DNA of 64,000 nucleotides from CAYMUR01 sp964393615 (lineage in GTDB: Bacteria > Planctomycetota > Planctomycetia > Pirellulales > Pirellulaceae): the NCBI GenBank assembly GCA_964393615.1, contig CAYMUR010000020.1, positions 1-64,000 of the forward strand, in the 5' to 3' direction. The position numbers and the translations under genes were made by a program. Positions within the stretch are counted from its first letter, which is position 1, and each line of letters begins with the position of its first letter. Below are positions 52,964-62,029 of this stretch, in pieces. The notes below the pieces were generated by a model. It was not told the DNA's origin. It saw nothing but the letters and a program-made list of their open reading frames with translations, and searched no databases.

Positions 52964-54916
52964 ATGTATCTTCTTTCCGAAATTCGCCAACGATTTCAGG
53001 GTCCACTGACCGAACTGGCAGGTGACGCGAATCCGCTGCTGGAGATGATTCTGCCCAGCCAGGATTCAAAATTTGGTGACTACCAGGCGAATTGTGCCAT
53101 GCCCTTGGGAAAACGGTTGGGAACAGCCCCCCGTGAAGTGGCTCAACAGCTTGTAAACCAGTTGGAACTGTCTGATTTGTGCCAACTACCAGAAATTGCT
53201 GGCCCAGGATTTATCAATCTAAAGCTGCGAGACGACTGGATTGTTGAGCAGCTCGAGCAACGAATTCAGGATCCCCGTCTAGGCGTAACAGAATCCACCG
53301 AGCCGCGAAAATATGTGATTGATTTTTCATCACCCAACGTTGCCAAACCAATGCACGTCGGCCATATCCGTTCCACAGTGATAGGGGATGCACTCTGTCG
53401 TGTCCTTGTGTTTTTGGGGCACCAGGTGATCAGTGATAATCACCTAGGGGACTGGGGTACTCAGTTTGGCATGATTATCTTCGGATATAAAAAATTTCGT
53501 GACGAGGCGGCATTCCAGCGTGCGCCCATTGTAGAGTTGAGTCGTTTGTATCGCCTGGTACGCCGCTTAATGGACTACCACGAAGGCCGGACAAATCTAG
53601 CTACTGTCGAACAGAATATTCAAGTCCAGACGACAGTGATAAAACAGCAGGAATCCGAAACGGGTGCCAATCCCGATAAGAAAACAAAGAAAGCTCTTCG
53701 CTCGTTGCGCGACAAACTGGTGGATCTGCAGAATCGACGAGATGCAATTATCAAGATGGTTGCTGAGGTAGAGTCTGATCCGGCGACTGCCATGCTGGCG
53801 CAGGAACACACAGACATCGCTGCATCGGTTCTGGCAGAGACCGCGCAACTGCACGCCGGGGACAAAGACAATCGGCAACTTTGGGAACAGTTCCTGCCTC
53901 ATTGTAGGACCGATATCCAGCGGATTTACGAGCGGCTAGGGATTGAATTTGATTATGAACTTGGGGAAAGCTTTTATCAGGATCGCTTGAGTGACGTGGT
54001 CACGTCGTTAGAAAAACAAGGTCTGTCACGTGTCAGTGACGGAGCGACCTGTGTCTTTTTGAATGATTTCGAGACACCGATGATTATCCGCAAAAAGGAT
54101 GGTGCATTTCTCTACGCGACAACAGATTTAGCGACAATTTCCTATCGCATGGAAACCTGGAGCCCTGATGCGATCTTGTATGTTGTTGACCATCGACAAG
54201 GTGAACACTTTGACAAGCTGTTTCAGACGGCCCGTCTGTGGGGACACCAAAATGTCGAATTTGAACACGTTAGTTTTGGAACGGTGCTGGGACAGGATGG
54301 CAAGCCTTTCAAGACGCGGTCAGGCGATACGGTAGGATTGGAGAGTTTGTTGGATGAGGCGGAAAGCCGTGCGTTAGAGGTTGTTGAGCAGAATAAAATG
54401 GGCACGGATCTGGATCGGAAGCAATCTCAGCGCATTGCCGAAGTGGTCGGCATGGGGGCATTGAAGTATGCTGATTTGGCACATAACCGTACCAGCGATT
54501 ATGTGTTCAGCTACGAAAAGATGTTGTCTCTCAAAGGAAATACAGCGGCCTATTGTCAATATGCTTATGCGCGTACGCAAAGCATTTTTGTTCGAGGGGA
54601 CGTGGATGTTGAATCGCTCCGCCAGTCGTCGATAAAACTGGATTTGTCTCATCCTTCGGAGAGAAGTTTGGGTCTGGAAATACTCAGGTTTCCGGACGCG
54701 GTGGCGTCGGTCGCCGAAGAGTATCGACCCAACTTGCTGACGAACTATTTATTTGATTTGGCAAATCGGTTCGCCACTTTTTTTGAACATTGTCCCGTAC
54801 TCAAATCGGAACATCGGTCGCAACGCGACAGTCGCCTGCTGTTGTGTGACCTGACGGGACGGACGATTCGTCAGGGATTGGAGTTGCTGGGCATTAACGT
54901 GGTGGAAAAAATGTAG
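52964..54916 (+). CDS. argS: Arginyl-tRNA synthetase
   Basis: The 650-residue class I synthetase charges tRNA(Arg). The N-terminal Add1 domain is followed by FSSPNVAKPMHVGHIRSTVI, with the HIGH-type motif HVGH at 131-134, and the second signature region reads FKTRSGDTVGLESLLDEAES. The C-terminal DALR anticodon-binding domain is visible with a histidine and cysteine-rich tail segment. An insertion of about 90 residues, charged and coiled-coil-like, lies at roughly 205-295, so the protein is longer than the 577 residues of Escherichia coli. ATG 52964 is preferred over a TTG 18 bases upstream. Confidence 0.95.
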   Translation: MYLLSEIRQRFQGPLTELAGDANPLLEMILPSQDSKFGDYQANCAMPLGKRLGTAPREVAQQLVNQLELSDLCQLPEIAGPGFINLKLRDDWIVEQLEQRIQDPRLGVTESTEPRKYVIDFSSPNVAKPMHVGHIRSTVIGDALCRVLVFLGHQVISDNHLGDWGTQFGMIIFGYKKFRDEAAFQRAPIVELSRLYRLVRRLMDYHEGRTNLATVEQNIQVQTTVIKQQESETGANPDKKTKKALRSLRDKLVDLQNRRDAIIKMVAEVESDPATAMLAQEHTDIAASVLAETAQLHAGDKDNRQLWEQFLPHCRTDIQRIYERLGIEFDYELGESFYQDRLSDVVTSLEKQGLSRVSDGATCVFLNDFETPMIIRKKDGAFLYATTDLATISYRMETWSPDAILYVVDHRQGEHFDKLFQTARLWGHQNVEFEHVSFGTVLGQDGKPFKTRSGDTVGLESLLDEAESRALEVVEQNKMGTDLDRKQSQRIAEVVGMGALKYADLAHNRTSDYVFSYEKMLSLKGNTAAYCQYAYARTQSIFVRGDVDVESLRQSSIKLDLSHPSERSLGLEILRFPDAVASVAEEYRPNLLTNYLFDLANRFATFFEHCPVLKSEHRSQRDSRLLLCDLTGRTIRQGLELLGINVVEKM

Positions 54917-55134
54917 TGACGGATACAGTGGGAATGTTGCTGACAGGAATCGCTAAAGAACGAAAAGTGGCTCCCTCTGCATCAGGATATTGCAGCGATT
55001 GAAAGCATAGTACTTGTCATGGCAGGTGATTTGAAAAACGAATTAACTTTCGTCGCTGCGATCTGGTAAACCCTTGACGAATCGGTACCAATTATTCAAG
55101 ATTGTTTGCAAATGCTAAATAGGGAGTGCGTGCC

Positions 55135-56187
55135 ATGCGGCTGGTGTGTTTCTTGACAGTCAGCATTGTTCTGAAGGTATTCACCACGACCTACGCTGAC
55201 CAGCCTGTTAATAGTACGCTTGCCGCTCAGCTTGCAGCATCATCCTGCAAGCTGGTGTATGAATCGTACACAAACAATAATTGGGATTTGTTCGTTTCTC
55301 GTGCGGACACATCAGAACGTGTTAATCTCACCGCCACAATGGAACAACACGAGTTGTATCCGCAAGTGTCACCCGACGGAAGCCGCGTTTGTTTTGTTGT
55401 GGACCAGGGGCAAGGCCGCCAGACAATTCGTAGTGTATGGGTCATGAATATTGACGGAACGGATCGGACGAAAGTGGCTGATCATGCTCGCCAACCATGT
55501 TGGAACCCCGATAACAAGACCATCCTATACTTGCCACAAGAGTACAAGAAATTCAATATTGCCGATTTTTTCACCAAGGGAATCGTCTACTACAACGTGG
55601 ATTCCAAGACATCTCGTCCGCACCTGCATAGCGACAAAATACATCACTTGTATAACCCATGTTTTGCAGCGCATGGAAAATGGATCGTAGCAACGGTACA
55701 CGCTGGCATGGGATACAAACATGCTATTCTGCTGATCGAAGCGGAAGGGCCACGGATCATTGACTTGCAGATAAATGGATGTCGGCCCTGTCTCAGTGCC
55801 GACGGGCAACGCATCGCTTGGGGGCAGGATGATCATACAATCGTGGTGGCCGAACTAGATGTTACGACGGAGACTCCGAAAATTGGAAAGCGTATTTTTC
55901 ATGTGCGCGACAAGCAGAACAAGATTTATCATTCGGATCTATCACCAGATGGCGAATACATCAGTCTGAGTCGGGGACCGGATGGGAAAGGTGATTTGTC
56001 CAAGATAGGGACTCATGAAGCTGCCTGTGAAATGGTTGGTGTCTATGCTTCGAAGTGGAACATACTGGTGGTTCCATTATCGTTGACCAAGTCATTGGAC
56101 CTAAATGATGCACAACCTAATGATTATTTTTCTATTACCTCGGATGGCAACAGTAACAAAGAACCGGATTGGTTTCTGTCGAGGTGA
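55135..56187 (+). CDS. Secreted TolB-like WD40/PD40 propeller protein
   Basis: The 350-residue protein begins with a signal peptide (MRLVCFLTVSIVLKVFTTTY, cleavage near ADQP). PD40-type repeats follow: LVYESYTNNNWDLFVSRADT, YPQVSPDGSRVCFVVDQ and HSDLSPDGEYISLSRGPDG are recognisable blades. It probably binds partners or polysaccharide and does not catalyse a reaction. ATG 55135 has AGGGAG upstream at a good distance; a GTG 9 bases earlier is less likely. The next gene starts 8 bases after its stop, so it is cotranscribed with the SUMF-fold lipoprotein. Confidence 0.82.
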   Translation: MRLVCFLTVSIVLKVFTTTYADQPVNSTLAAQLAASSCKLVYESYTNNNWDLFVSRADTSERVNLTATMEQHELYPQVSPDGSRVCFVVDQGQGRQTIRSVWVMNIDGTDRTKVADHARQPCWNPDNKTILYLPQEYKKFNIADFFTKGIVYYNVDSKTSRPHLHSDKIHHLYNPCFAAHGKWIVATVHAGMGYKHAILLIEAEGPRIIDLQINGCRPCLSADGQRIAWGQDDHTIVVAELDVTTETPKIGKRIFHVRDKQNKIYHSDLSPDGEYISLSRGPDGKGDLSKIGTHEAACEMVGVYASKWNILVVPLSLTKSLDLNDAQPNDYFSITSDGNSNKEPDWFLSR

Positions 56188-56195
56188 TGTACGGT

Positions 56196-57155
56196 ATGTC
56201 AATGAGATTTTACCCCCGACTTGCTGTTGCGATGGGGCAGCTCTTTCTGGTGGGCCTCTGTTTGACGGCTTGTGTCCAACGTAACGATTTGTCAACGGAT
56301 GATGTCCAGCCGCAGCCGTTTGTCAGCGCGTCTGGAGTTGATATGGTGTTCTTGTCTGGCGGAACGTTTATGATGGGAAGTAACGAGGGGGATGATGATG
56401 AACGGCCCCTACACCAAGTCATCCTGAGTCCGTTTGTGATCGATGTTCATGAAGTGACTCACGAGATGTTTGCGAGGGCAGAACTTCCCAATCCGTCGCG
56501 CTGGCAGGACGATCCACAAAAGCCAGTGGAGAGTGTGCGTTGGCGCGATGCCAAGATCTATTGTAATGAACGTTCTTTGCAGGAGGGCCTTGAAGTTTGT
56601 TACGACGAGACGACACCTGGATTACCCTGTGATTTTAAAGCTAGTGGGTATCGTTTGCCTACCGAAGCAGAATGGGAGTTTGCCTGCCGAGCTGGGTCCC
56701 AGGGGGATTACGTATGTACTACCAGTGACAAACTAAAAAGCTATGCGTATTACAACGCGAACAGCGACAACCAGACTCAGCCAGTAGGTACACGGAAAGC
56801 TAATCGCTGGGGATTGTTTGGGATGCATGGAAATGTCTGCGAATGGTGCCAGGACGTTTATGATCCGGAGTATTACCAGATCAGCCCGACGTTGGATCCA
56901 CGCGGTCCGTCGACTTCTGCTGGAGACGTCAAGCGGGTTATTCGGGGTGGTTCCTGGAAAGCGAGTGTGCGCATGTGTCGCAGTTCTTTTCGACAAGGAC
57001 AGCGGACCGGTGACACGGATGCTTGTTTTTCTACTGATTATTGTGGATTTCGTTGTGTCCGTCGCATGGCAATTGAGACCTGGAATCTGTTGCAAAAGAA
57101 TCAAGTTGAGAATGAAGTAACAACACCAAAGGCAAATTCCAGTGACTCAAAATAA
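56196..57155 (+). CDS. SUMF1/FGE-fold lipoprotein, catalytic cysteines not conserved
   Basis: The 319-residue protein has a lipoprotein signal ending GLCLTAC and then a formylglycine-generating-enzyme fold: MVFLSGGTFMMGSNEGDDDE, YRLPTEAEWEFACRAGS, GNVCEWCQDVYDPEYYQ and RVIRGGSWKASVRMCRSSFR. In true enzymes the segment after GGSW carries two catalytic cysteines in a CHRSYC-type pattern; here that stretch lacks them, so sulfatase activation is unlikely. From memory, proteins like this are frequent in planctomycetes and may act as binding or scaffold modules. It lies in a run of genes with MBOAT and SGNH acetylation genes. GAGG lies before ATG 56196. Confidence 0.85.
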   Translation: MSMRFYPRLAVAMGQLFLVGLCLTACVQRNDLSTDDVQPQPFVSASGVDMVFLSGGTFMMGSNEGDDDERPLHQVILSPFVIDVHEVTHEMFARAELPNPSRWQDDPQKPVESVRWRDAKIYCNERSLQEGLEVCYDETTPGLPCDFKASGYRLPTEAEWEFACRAGSQGDYVCTTSDKLKSYAYYNANSDNQTQPVGTRKANRWGLFGMHGNVCEWCQDVYDPEYYQISPTLDPRGPSTSAGDVKRVIRGGSWKASVRMCRSSFRQGQRTGDTDACFSTDYCGFRCVRRMAIETWNLLQKNQVENEVTTPKANSSDSK

Positions 57156-57267
57156 GTGATTGAACGTCACCGTGTACAGATTCAGGCAGGTACAGAGTCC
57201 CTGGCAGTAGGCTGATGTTTGTTGCATCACAAGGTCGATAACCTCGAACAAAGGTGACCACCACCCG

Positions 57268-58689
57268 ATGTTGTTTCACACGTGGCCATTTCTCATTTTC
57301 TTTTTGGTGGCCGTGGTCATACTGTGGTTTCTCGGACGCACTCGCTGGTGGCTTGCCTGGCTGCTCTTCGTCTCCTATGTGTTTTATGGATGGTGGAACC
57401 CGTATTACCTGTTCCTCATTTTTTATTCCACCTTACTCGACTACTGGGTTGTTCTAGCGATGGATCGGTGTTCGACCAGGTCGAGCGGGTGGCTGCCTGG
57501 ACGACGTTGCTGGTTACTTGTCAGTATTGTCAATAATCTGGCGCTGCTGGCCTTTTTTAAATACGCGGATTTTTTCATTCTTAATATCAATACGTTACTG
57601 CACACGATACGAGTACCCGTTCAGTTGATGCTAGCCGAAGAAATGATGCCTTTTGGCTGGACCTATTTATTACCGGTTGGGATTTCGTTTTATACGTTTC
57701 AGTCGCTAAGTTACAGCATCGACTTCTACCGAGGTCGGATACCACGAGAGCGAAGTTTTCTGCGATTTGCTACGTTTGTTTCTTTTTTTCCACAGCTGGT
57801 TGCTGGTCCCATCGAACGAGCTTCTAGTCTCTTGCCCCAATTTTATCGTGCACCGCAATTTAGTTGGCTCAATCTGACCGACGGCATGTCCTTGTTTGTG
57901 GTAGGTCTGTTCAAGAAAGTTGCTCTGGCAAACTATTTGGCCCATTACGTCGAACGCATTTATGATCAACCCGAGTCGTGTACTGCCTCGTCGCTTGTCA
58001 TGGCTACATTTTGTTTTGCCTGGCAAATATATTTTGATTTCAGCGGATACACGGATATGGCTCGCGGCGTCGCTCGGATCATGGGATTTCAGCTGATGCT
58101 GAACTTTAACAATCCGTACTTGGCTACCAGCCTGGGTGATTTCTGGTCACGTTGGCACATCAGTCTTTCCAGTTGGTTTCGTGATTATGTTTACATACCA
58201 TTAGGAGGCAATCGTAGCGGCAAATGGATGACCTATCGAAACCTGTTGCTCGTTTTTGTTATTTCTGGATTTTGGCATGGGGCTGCCTGGACATTTATTG
58301 TGTGGGGCGCGCTCCACGCTGTAGGGACAATGGCCACGCGTGAGCTGGAACGATCTTCCTGGTACAACGAGCAAGTTCCGCGCTGTCTGAAACAATTCGC
58401 CGTATTTACGTTTGTCTGTTTTGCATGGATATTTTTTCGCGCTTCGACTATGGGGGATGCGATCACGATTATTCAGGGAATAGCCTGGAATAGTTGGTCG
58501 GAACCTGGCTGTCCATGGTTGATGTTGGCTCTGGTCGGAGCAGTCTGGATTTACCAATTCATGCATGAATCGAAATACCGTGTGATTTTACAATTACCGG
58601 CTGTCAAAATTGGTTTGGCGATTATCATGGGGCTTTATTTATGTCTCTGCCCATCGACCGGCGGCGAATTCATTTATTTTCAATTTTAG
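57268..58689 (+). CDS. MBOAT-family O-acyltransferase (AlgI-like)
   Basis: The 473-residue multi-spanning membrane protein moves acyl groups across the inner membrane to acetylate an extracellular polysaccharide. The family histidines are His297 in FWSRWHISLSSWFRDYVYIP and His337 in ISGFWHGAAWTFIVWGALHA. Many spans flank them, and FFPQLVAGPIERAS is the typical cytoplasmic re-entrant segment. The SGNH gene begins 14 bases after its stop. Such pairs acetylate alginate or other exopolysaccharides or cell-wall polymers, and the target here is unknown. Confidence 0.92.
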   Translation: MLFHTWPFLIFFLVAVVILWFLGRTRWWLAWLLFVSYVFYGWWNPYYLFLIFYSTLLDYWVVLAMDRCSTRSSGWLPGRRCWLLVSIVNNLALLAFFKYADFFILNINTLLHTIRVPVQLMLAEEMMPFGWTYLLPVGISFYTFQSLSYSIDFYRGRIPRERSFLRFATFVSFFPQLVAGPIERASSLLPQFYRAPQFSWLNLTDGMSLFVVGLFKKVALANYLAHYVERIYDQPESCTASSLVMATFCFAWQIYFDFSGYTDMARGVARIMGFQLMLNFNNPYLATSLGDFWSRWHISLSSWFRDYVYIPLGGNRSGKWMTYRNLLLVFVISGFWHGAAWTFIVWGALHAVGTMATRELERSSWYNEQVPRCLKQFAVFTFVCFAWIFFRASTMGDAITIIQGIAWNSWSEPGCPWLMLALVGAVWIYQFMHESKYRVILQLPAVKIGLAIIMGLYLCLCPSTGGEFIYFQF

Positions 58690-58702
58690 TGGTGCAGGTT
58701 GG

Positions 58703-59884
58703 ATGATCCAGGACAATTACCAATCCGAGGGATTGAACGACACGCCAGTGTTCAGTTCCAACGTGATGCGTTTGACCATGGGTCAATGGTTCATCGTTAT
58801 TGTAACGATAGGGGTGTTGTTGGGGCTGACTTCACCTGTATGGAAATACATAGAGAAGTGGGAGCATCCTGTCGACTATCGTATCCCCTACGCGTTGAGT
58901 CGAGACTACTGGCTTTACCAGCGACATCTTGAGCAATCCGTAGCCGAGATTTCTCAACCTGTATTTGTGGTAGGTGATTCGGTTGTCTGGGGTGAGTTTG
59001 TTGATCGGGAATCGACGCTTTCCCATGCGTTGACAGAACAAATCAACGATGACACAAGATTTGTCAATGCGGGTGTCAATGGATTGTTTCCTTTGGCGCT
59101 GGAAGGATTGGTCCGAGAATATGGTGAAGCATTGTACAACCAGCGTGTGATTTTACATTGTAATTTGTTGTGGATGAGCAGCGCTGAAGCAGACCTTAGT
59201 GCGACAAAAGAACAAACATTTAATCATGCACAGCTGGTTCCTCAATTCTCTCCCTGGATTCCCTGTTATAAGGAGGTCTTGGAAAAAAGGTTGTCGACCG
59301 TCCTTGCCCGTCATTCCAGTTTTCTTTCATGGAATGCGCACCTGCAAATCTGTTATTACGATTCAAAAACGATTCCGGAGTGGACCCTGACCCAAGAAGA
59401 GAGGACCATATCGGGTGAAACCAACGCACAGGCGCTGCCGTGGACACCCGTAACCTTTTGCGTGCCGGCTGAGCCAACCATGGAATCGGACCGTGGTCCA
59501 CAGAGTCCACGTCATCAACCGTGGTTTGACCGTGGTTTGAAAAGTCAATCTTTTGATTGGGTCGCGACCGAGGAATCTTTACAATGGTCCGCCTACCGGC
59601 GACTCGTGAAGTTATTGCGCGAACGGGAAAATAAACTGTACGTCGTACTAGGACCTTTCAATGAACATTTAGTGCTGCCCGCAAATCGAGTGGGGATACA
59701 ACGCTGGAAAGAAAAAGTAGGGAACTGGCTAAGAGAATCACAGGTATCGGTGATCGTAGCGGATACATTAGCCACCCAGGATTATGCTGACGCCAGTCAT
59801 CCGTTGACGTTGGGGTACCAACAACTGGCGGCCCAGATTGCAAAGGATTCGAACTTCATAACATGGTTGTCTCACGAGGATTAG
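58703..59884 (+). CDS. Membrane-anchored SGNH-hydrolase-like acetyltransferase partner
   Basis: The 393-residue protein has a single N-terminal membrane helix (about 27-44) and an extracytoplasmic SGNH-like domain with the serine motif GDSVVWGE at 91-98 and the C-terminal Asp-His pair in DYADASHPLTLGYQQLA. It is like AlgJ/AlgX-type partners of MBOAT proteins and probably passes acetyl groups to the polysaccharide. The ATG at 58703 lies 14 bases after the MBOAT stop. A longer reading frame from 58610 overlaps the MBOAT gene and is not preferred. Confidence 0.83.
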   Translation: MIQDNYQSEGLNDTPVFSSNVMRLTMGQWFIVIVTIGVLLGLTSPVWKYIEKWEHPVDYRIPYALSRDYWLYQRHLEQSVAEISQPVFVVGDSVVWGEFVDRESTLSHALTEQINDDTRFVNAGVNGLFPLALEGLVREYGEALYNQRVILHCNLLWMSSAEADLSATKEQTFNHAQLVPQFSPWIPCYKEVLEKRLSTVLARHSSFLSWNAHLQICYYDSKTIPEWTLTQEERTISGETNAQALPWTPVTFCVPAEPTMESDRGPQSPRHQPWFDRGLKSQSFDWVATEESLQWSAYRRLVKLLRERENKLYVVLGPFNEHLVLPANRVGIQRWKEKVGNWLRESQVSVIVADTLATQDYADASHPLTLGYQQLAAQIAKDSNFITWLSHED

Positions 59885-59893
59885 TCGTCTGCT

Positions 59894-59924
59894 TGCTGGC
59901 TGTAACCATTCACCACAGTCAGCA
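59894..59924. terminator. Inverted repeat between convergent SGNH and P450 genes
   Basis: TGCTGGCTGT (59894-59903) and ACAGTCAGCA (59915-59924) form a 10-base stem with one G-U pair and an 11-base loop. It lies between two convergent genes. The usual run of T after the stem is missing on the plus strand, where AAAAAAA follows, so the role is uncertain. Confidence 0.4.
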
Positions 59925-60065
59925 ACAAAAAAAGTCTAGCAGACCAATGATTGTGTCAAATCTTTCCCAGGCGGTATTGCTCTAAGGTTTCTGTTGATAG
60001 GGCGGCGCGATCGGTTGTGGCGATGACAGCCATTCTTTTCTGAACGGCTTTTTGGCACTGCGACA

Positions 60066-61301
60066 TCAAGGGATTCGTATGGGCAATGCCGCGACAGACC
60101 GCAGCCCCGCCAGAGATCGCCATTGGACGTCGTCAGTGGCAAGTTGCATATTGGCCAACCGCTCGGCGATCGCCCGAAAGGCGATATTCGCTTCCAATCG
60201 TGCCAGCGGGGCGCCGAGACAAAAGTGAATACCGTGCCCAAATCCCAGGTGTTTGTTTGGCGTTCGTGTGATGTCAAATCGTTCTGGGTCGGAAAAAATG
60301 TCTGGATCACGATTGGCCGCCCCGATTAACATCATAATCGTCTCACCTTGTGGTACGACATGGGTCCCGAATGGGTACGGTTCCAATGGTACGCGTACTG
60401 CGCGGGGTACCGGTGATTCGTAACGCAACATTTCGTCAACCGTTGATTCCAATAAAGTGTCGAGGTTGGTTTGTAACATTTCGAATTGATCTGGATGTTC
60501 CAACAGCAACAATGTGCCATTTACCAACAGACTGACTGTAGTTTCGTGCCCGGCATTGTAAAGAAATACACATAGTGCGAATAACTCATCTCGTGACAAC
60601 CGGTCAGCGTCTACTTCGGCTGCTGCCAGGGCACTGATCAGATCTTCCTGAGGATCTTGCCGGCGCTGTTCAATGAGCCGATCGAAATAGACCAACAGTT
60701 CCTCCATGGCTTGTCGCGCGGGGGCAACGGCGTCATTCAATCTTGGTCCAGCGGCGCCACTGAACGGAAATAATTGTTCCAAGGTTTCATGGTATTGGTC
60801 TTGATCTTCTGCAGGGATTCCCAGCATTTCGCAAATGACCTTAGCCGGAAATGGCAAGCAGAATGATCGATAGAAGTCTGTTTCACCATGTGCACAAACA
60901 TCATCTAGTAGATTGTCAACAATTTGTTCAATCCGGGGCACCAGATTTTGCAGCATCCGCGGTGTGAAAACGAGACTTACCAGTTTCCGATTACGTGTAT
61001 GGTCTGGTGGATTCAAATTTTGCATCCATAGTCCGATGTGCTTCACAAGTGGTTGCGCCAGCTCCCGATTGGCGGGTGTCAATGGCGCTGTATACATGTC
61101 ATCTCGACTGGAGACGAGCCGCTTTGTTTCCTTTAACCCGGCGAGTACGTCATCATATCGCGTGACAAGCCACATTTTCATTGGTTCACACCAATGTACC
61201 GGCTGTTCCTGGCGAAGTCGTGTAAACAACGGGTATGGATTCTGCAACTGCTGGTTGCAGAACAATTCATAGTCTGGGTCAAGAGTAAGTGGGCTGGGCA
61301 T
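60066..61301 (-). CDS. Bacterial cytochrome P450
   Basis: The 411-residue soluble monooxygenase has the I-helix motif AGHETT at 250-255, the ExxR pair in EMLR at 290-293 and the heme loop FGHGIHFCLGAPLARLE with the cysteine ligand at 361. ATG 61301 (MPSPLTLDP) is chosen because the extension to 61355 is not family-like. The helix order and length are normal. No ferredoxin or reductase gene is nearby, so its electron donor must be encoded elsewhere. The substrate is unknown. Confidence 0.93.
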   Translation of the reverse strand: MPSPLTLDPDYELFCNQQLQNPYPLFTRLRQEQPVHWCEPMKMWLVTRYDDVLAGLKETKRLVSSRDDMYTAPLTPANRELAQPLVKHIGLWMQNLNPPDHTRNRKLVSLVFTPRMLQNLVPRIEQIVDNLLDDVCAHGETDFYRSFCLPFPAKVICEMLGIPAEDQDQYHETLEQLFPFSGAAGPRLNDAVAPARQAMEELLVYFDRLIEQRRQDPQEDLISALAAAEVDADRLSRDELFALCVFLYNAGHETTVSLLVNGTLLLLEHPDQFEMLQTNLDTLLESTVDEMLRYESPVPRAVRVPLEPYPFGTHVVPQGETIMMLIGAANRDPDIFSDPERFDITRTPNKHLGFGHGIHFCLGAPLARLEANIAFRAIAERLANMQLATDDVQWRSLAGLRSVAALPIRIP

Positions 61302-61462
61302 AAGGTTCCACACAGAGCACGGAATGAAGATACACGCTCTTTTAATGATAACCATCTTTAGGGGGTGAACGACAGTAGCGTTAGGATAGCTGCTGAAATT
61401 TACGGTGCTGTTTATGGCCGTTTGCCAAGGCCAGGTTCACGGCAGTGTCTCAGAAAACTCTT

Positions 61463-61933
61463 TTATTTTTTAAAATTGCAAAATGTAGCACCCGCGATAG
61501 ACTGATAATCGCATGTTGACATGACCATGGAAGTTGTCAGTGAACCAGCATTGAAAGCAACCCAATCATTTTCCAATACCGAATAGTCGACATATAAATC
61601 AAAGGGCAGGATTGGATGGCCAAACGGTGGCACGCTGCCGGGTACGAGACCGGTAAGATCATGCAGTTCGTCCGCTGTGGCGAATCGCATTTTCTTGACT
61701 TTTAATAGCCGTTTAATTTTTGATGAGTCGACTTTAAAACAGGCACTGAGCACAAACAATCGGTACAGGGTATCTGTTTTCATCAGAATCGACTTACCAC
61801 CAATCTTGATTGATTCACCGCGTGCTTTAGCGGCTTCTGCAGAAGTGCGTGTCTGCGTGTGTGTTACCAGTCGATATGGCACTTCGCAGTCATTGAGCCA
61901 GCGGGAAATGTTGCTTAACACGGAACAAGTCAT
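61463..61933 (-). CDS. YbaK/EbsC-family aminoacyl-tRNA deacylase
   Basis: The 156-residue protein has the fold of the editing domain that clears wrongly charged tRNAs. VPYRLVTHTQTRTSAEAAKA near 17, followed by SIKIGGKSILMKTDTLYRLF near 40, are typical of the family, as is GLVPGSVPPFGHPI near 92. The substrate pairs in this family include Cys-tRNA(Pro) and Ala-tRNA(Pro), and the sequence does not decide between them. ATG 61933 is chosen, as the start at 61978 adds residues not like the family. It lies upstream of the P450 gene on the same strand. Confidence 0.85.
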   Translation of the reverse strand: MTCSVLSNISRWLNDCEVPYRLVTHTQTRTSAEAAKARGESIKIGGKSILMKTDTLYRLFVLSACFKVDSSKIKRLLKVKKMRFATADELHDLTGLVPGSVPPFGHPILPFDLYVDYSVLENDWVAFNAGSLTTSMVMSTCDYQSIAGATFCNFKK

Positions 61934-62029
61934 AGCAGAAACAACATGGTGATGAAAAATGATCAGACAAGACAACAAGGTGTCATATCATTGTGAACCA
62001 TTGGTACGTGTTGAAACGATAGGTGTGAA

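Noticed and set aside
56196..57155. True formylglycine-generating enzyme that would activate sulfatases
   Set aside because: The fold fits, but the segment where the two catalytic cysteines belong lacks them, and no sulfatase gene is near.
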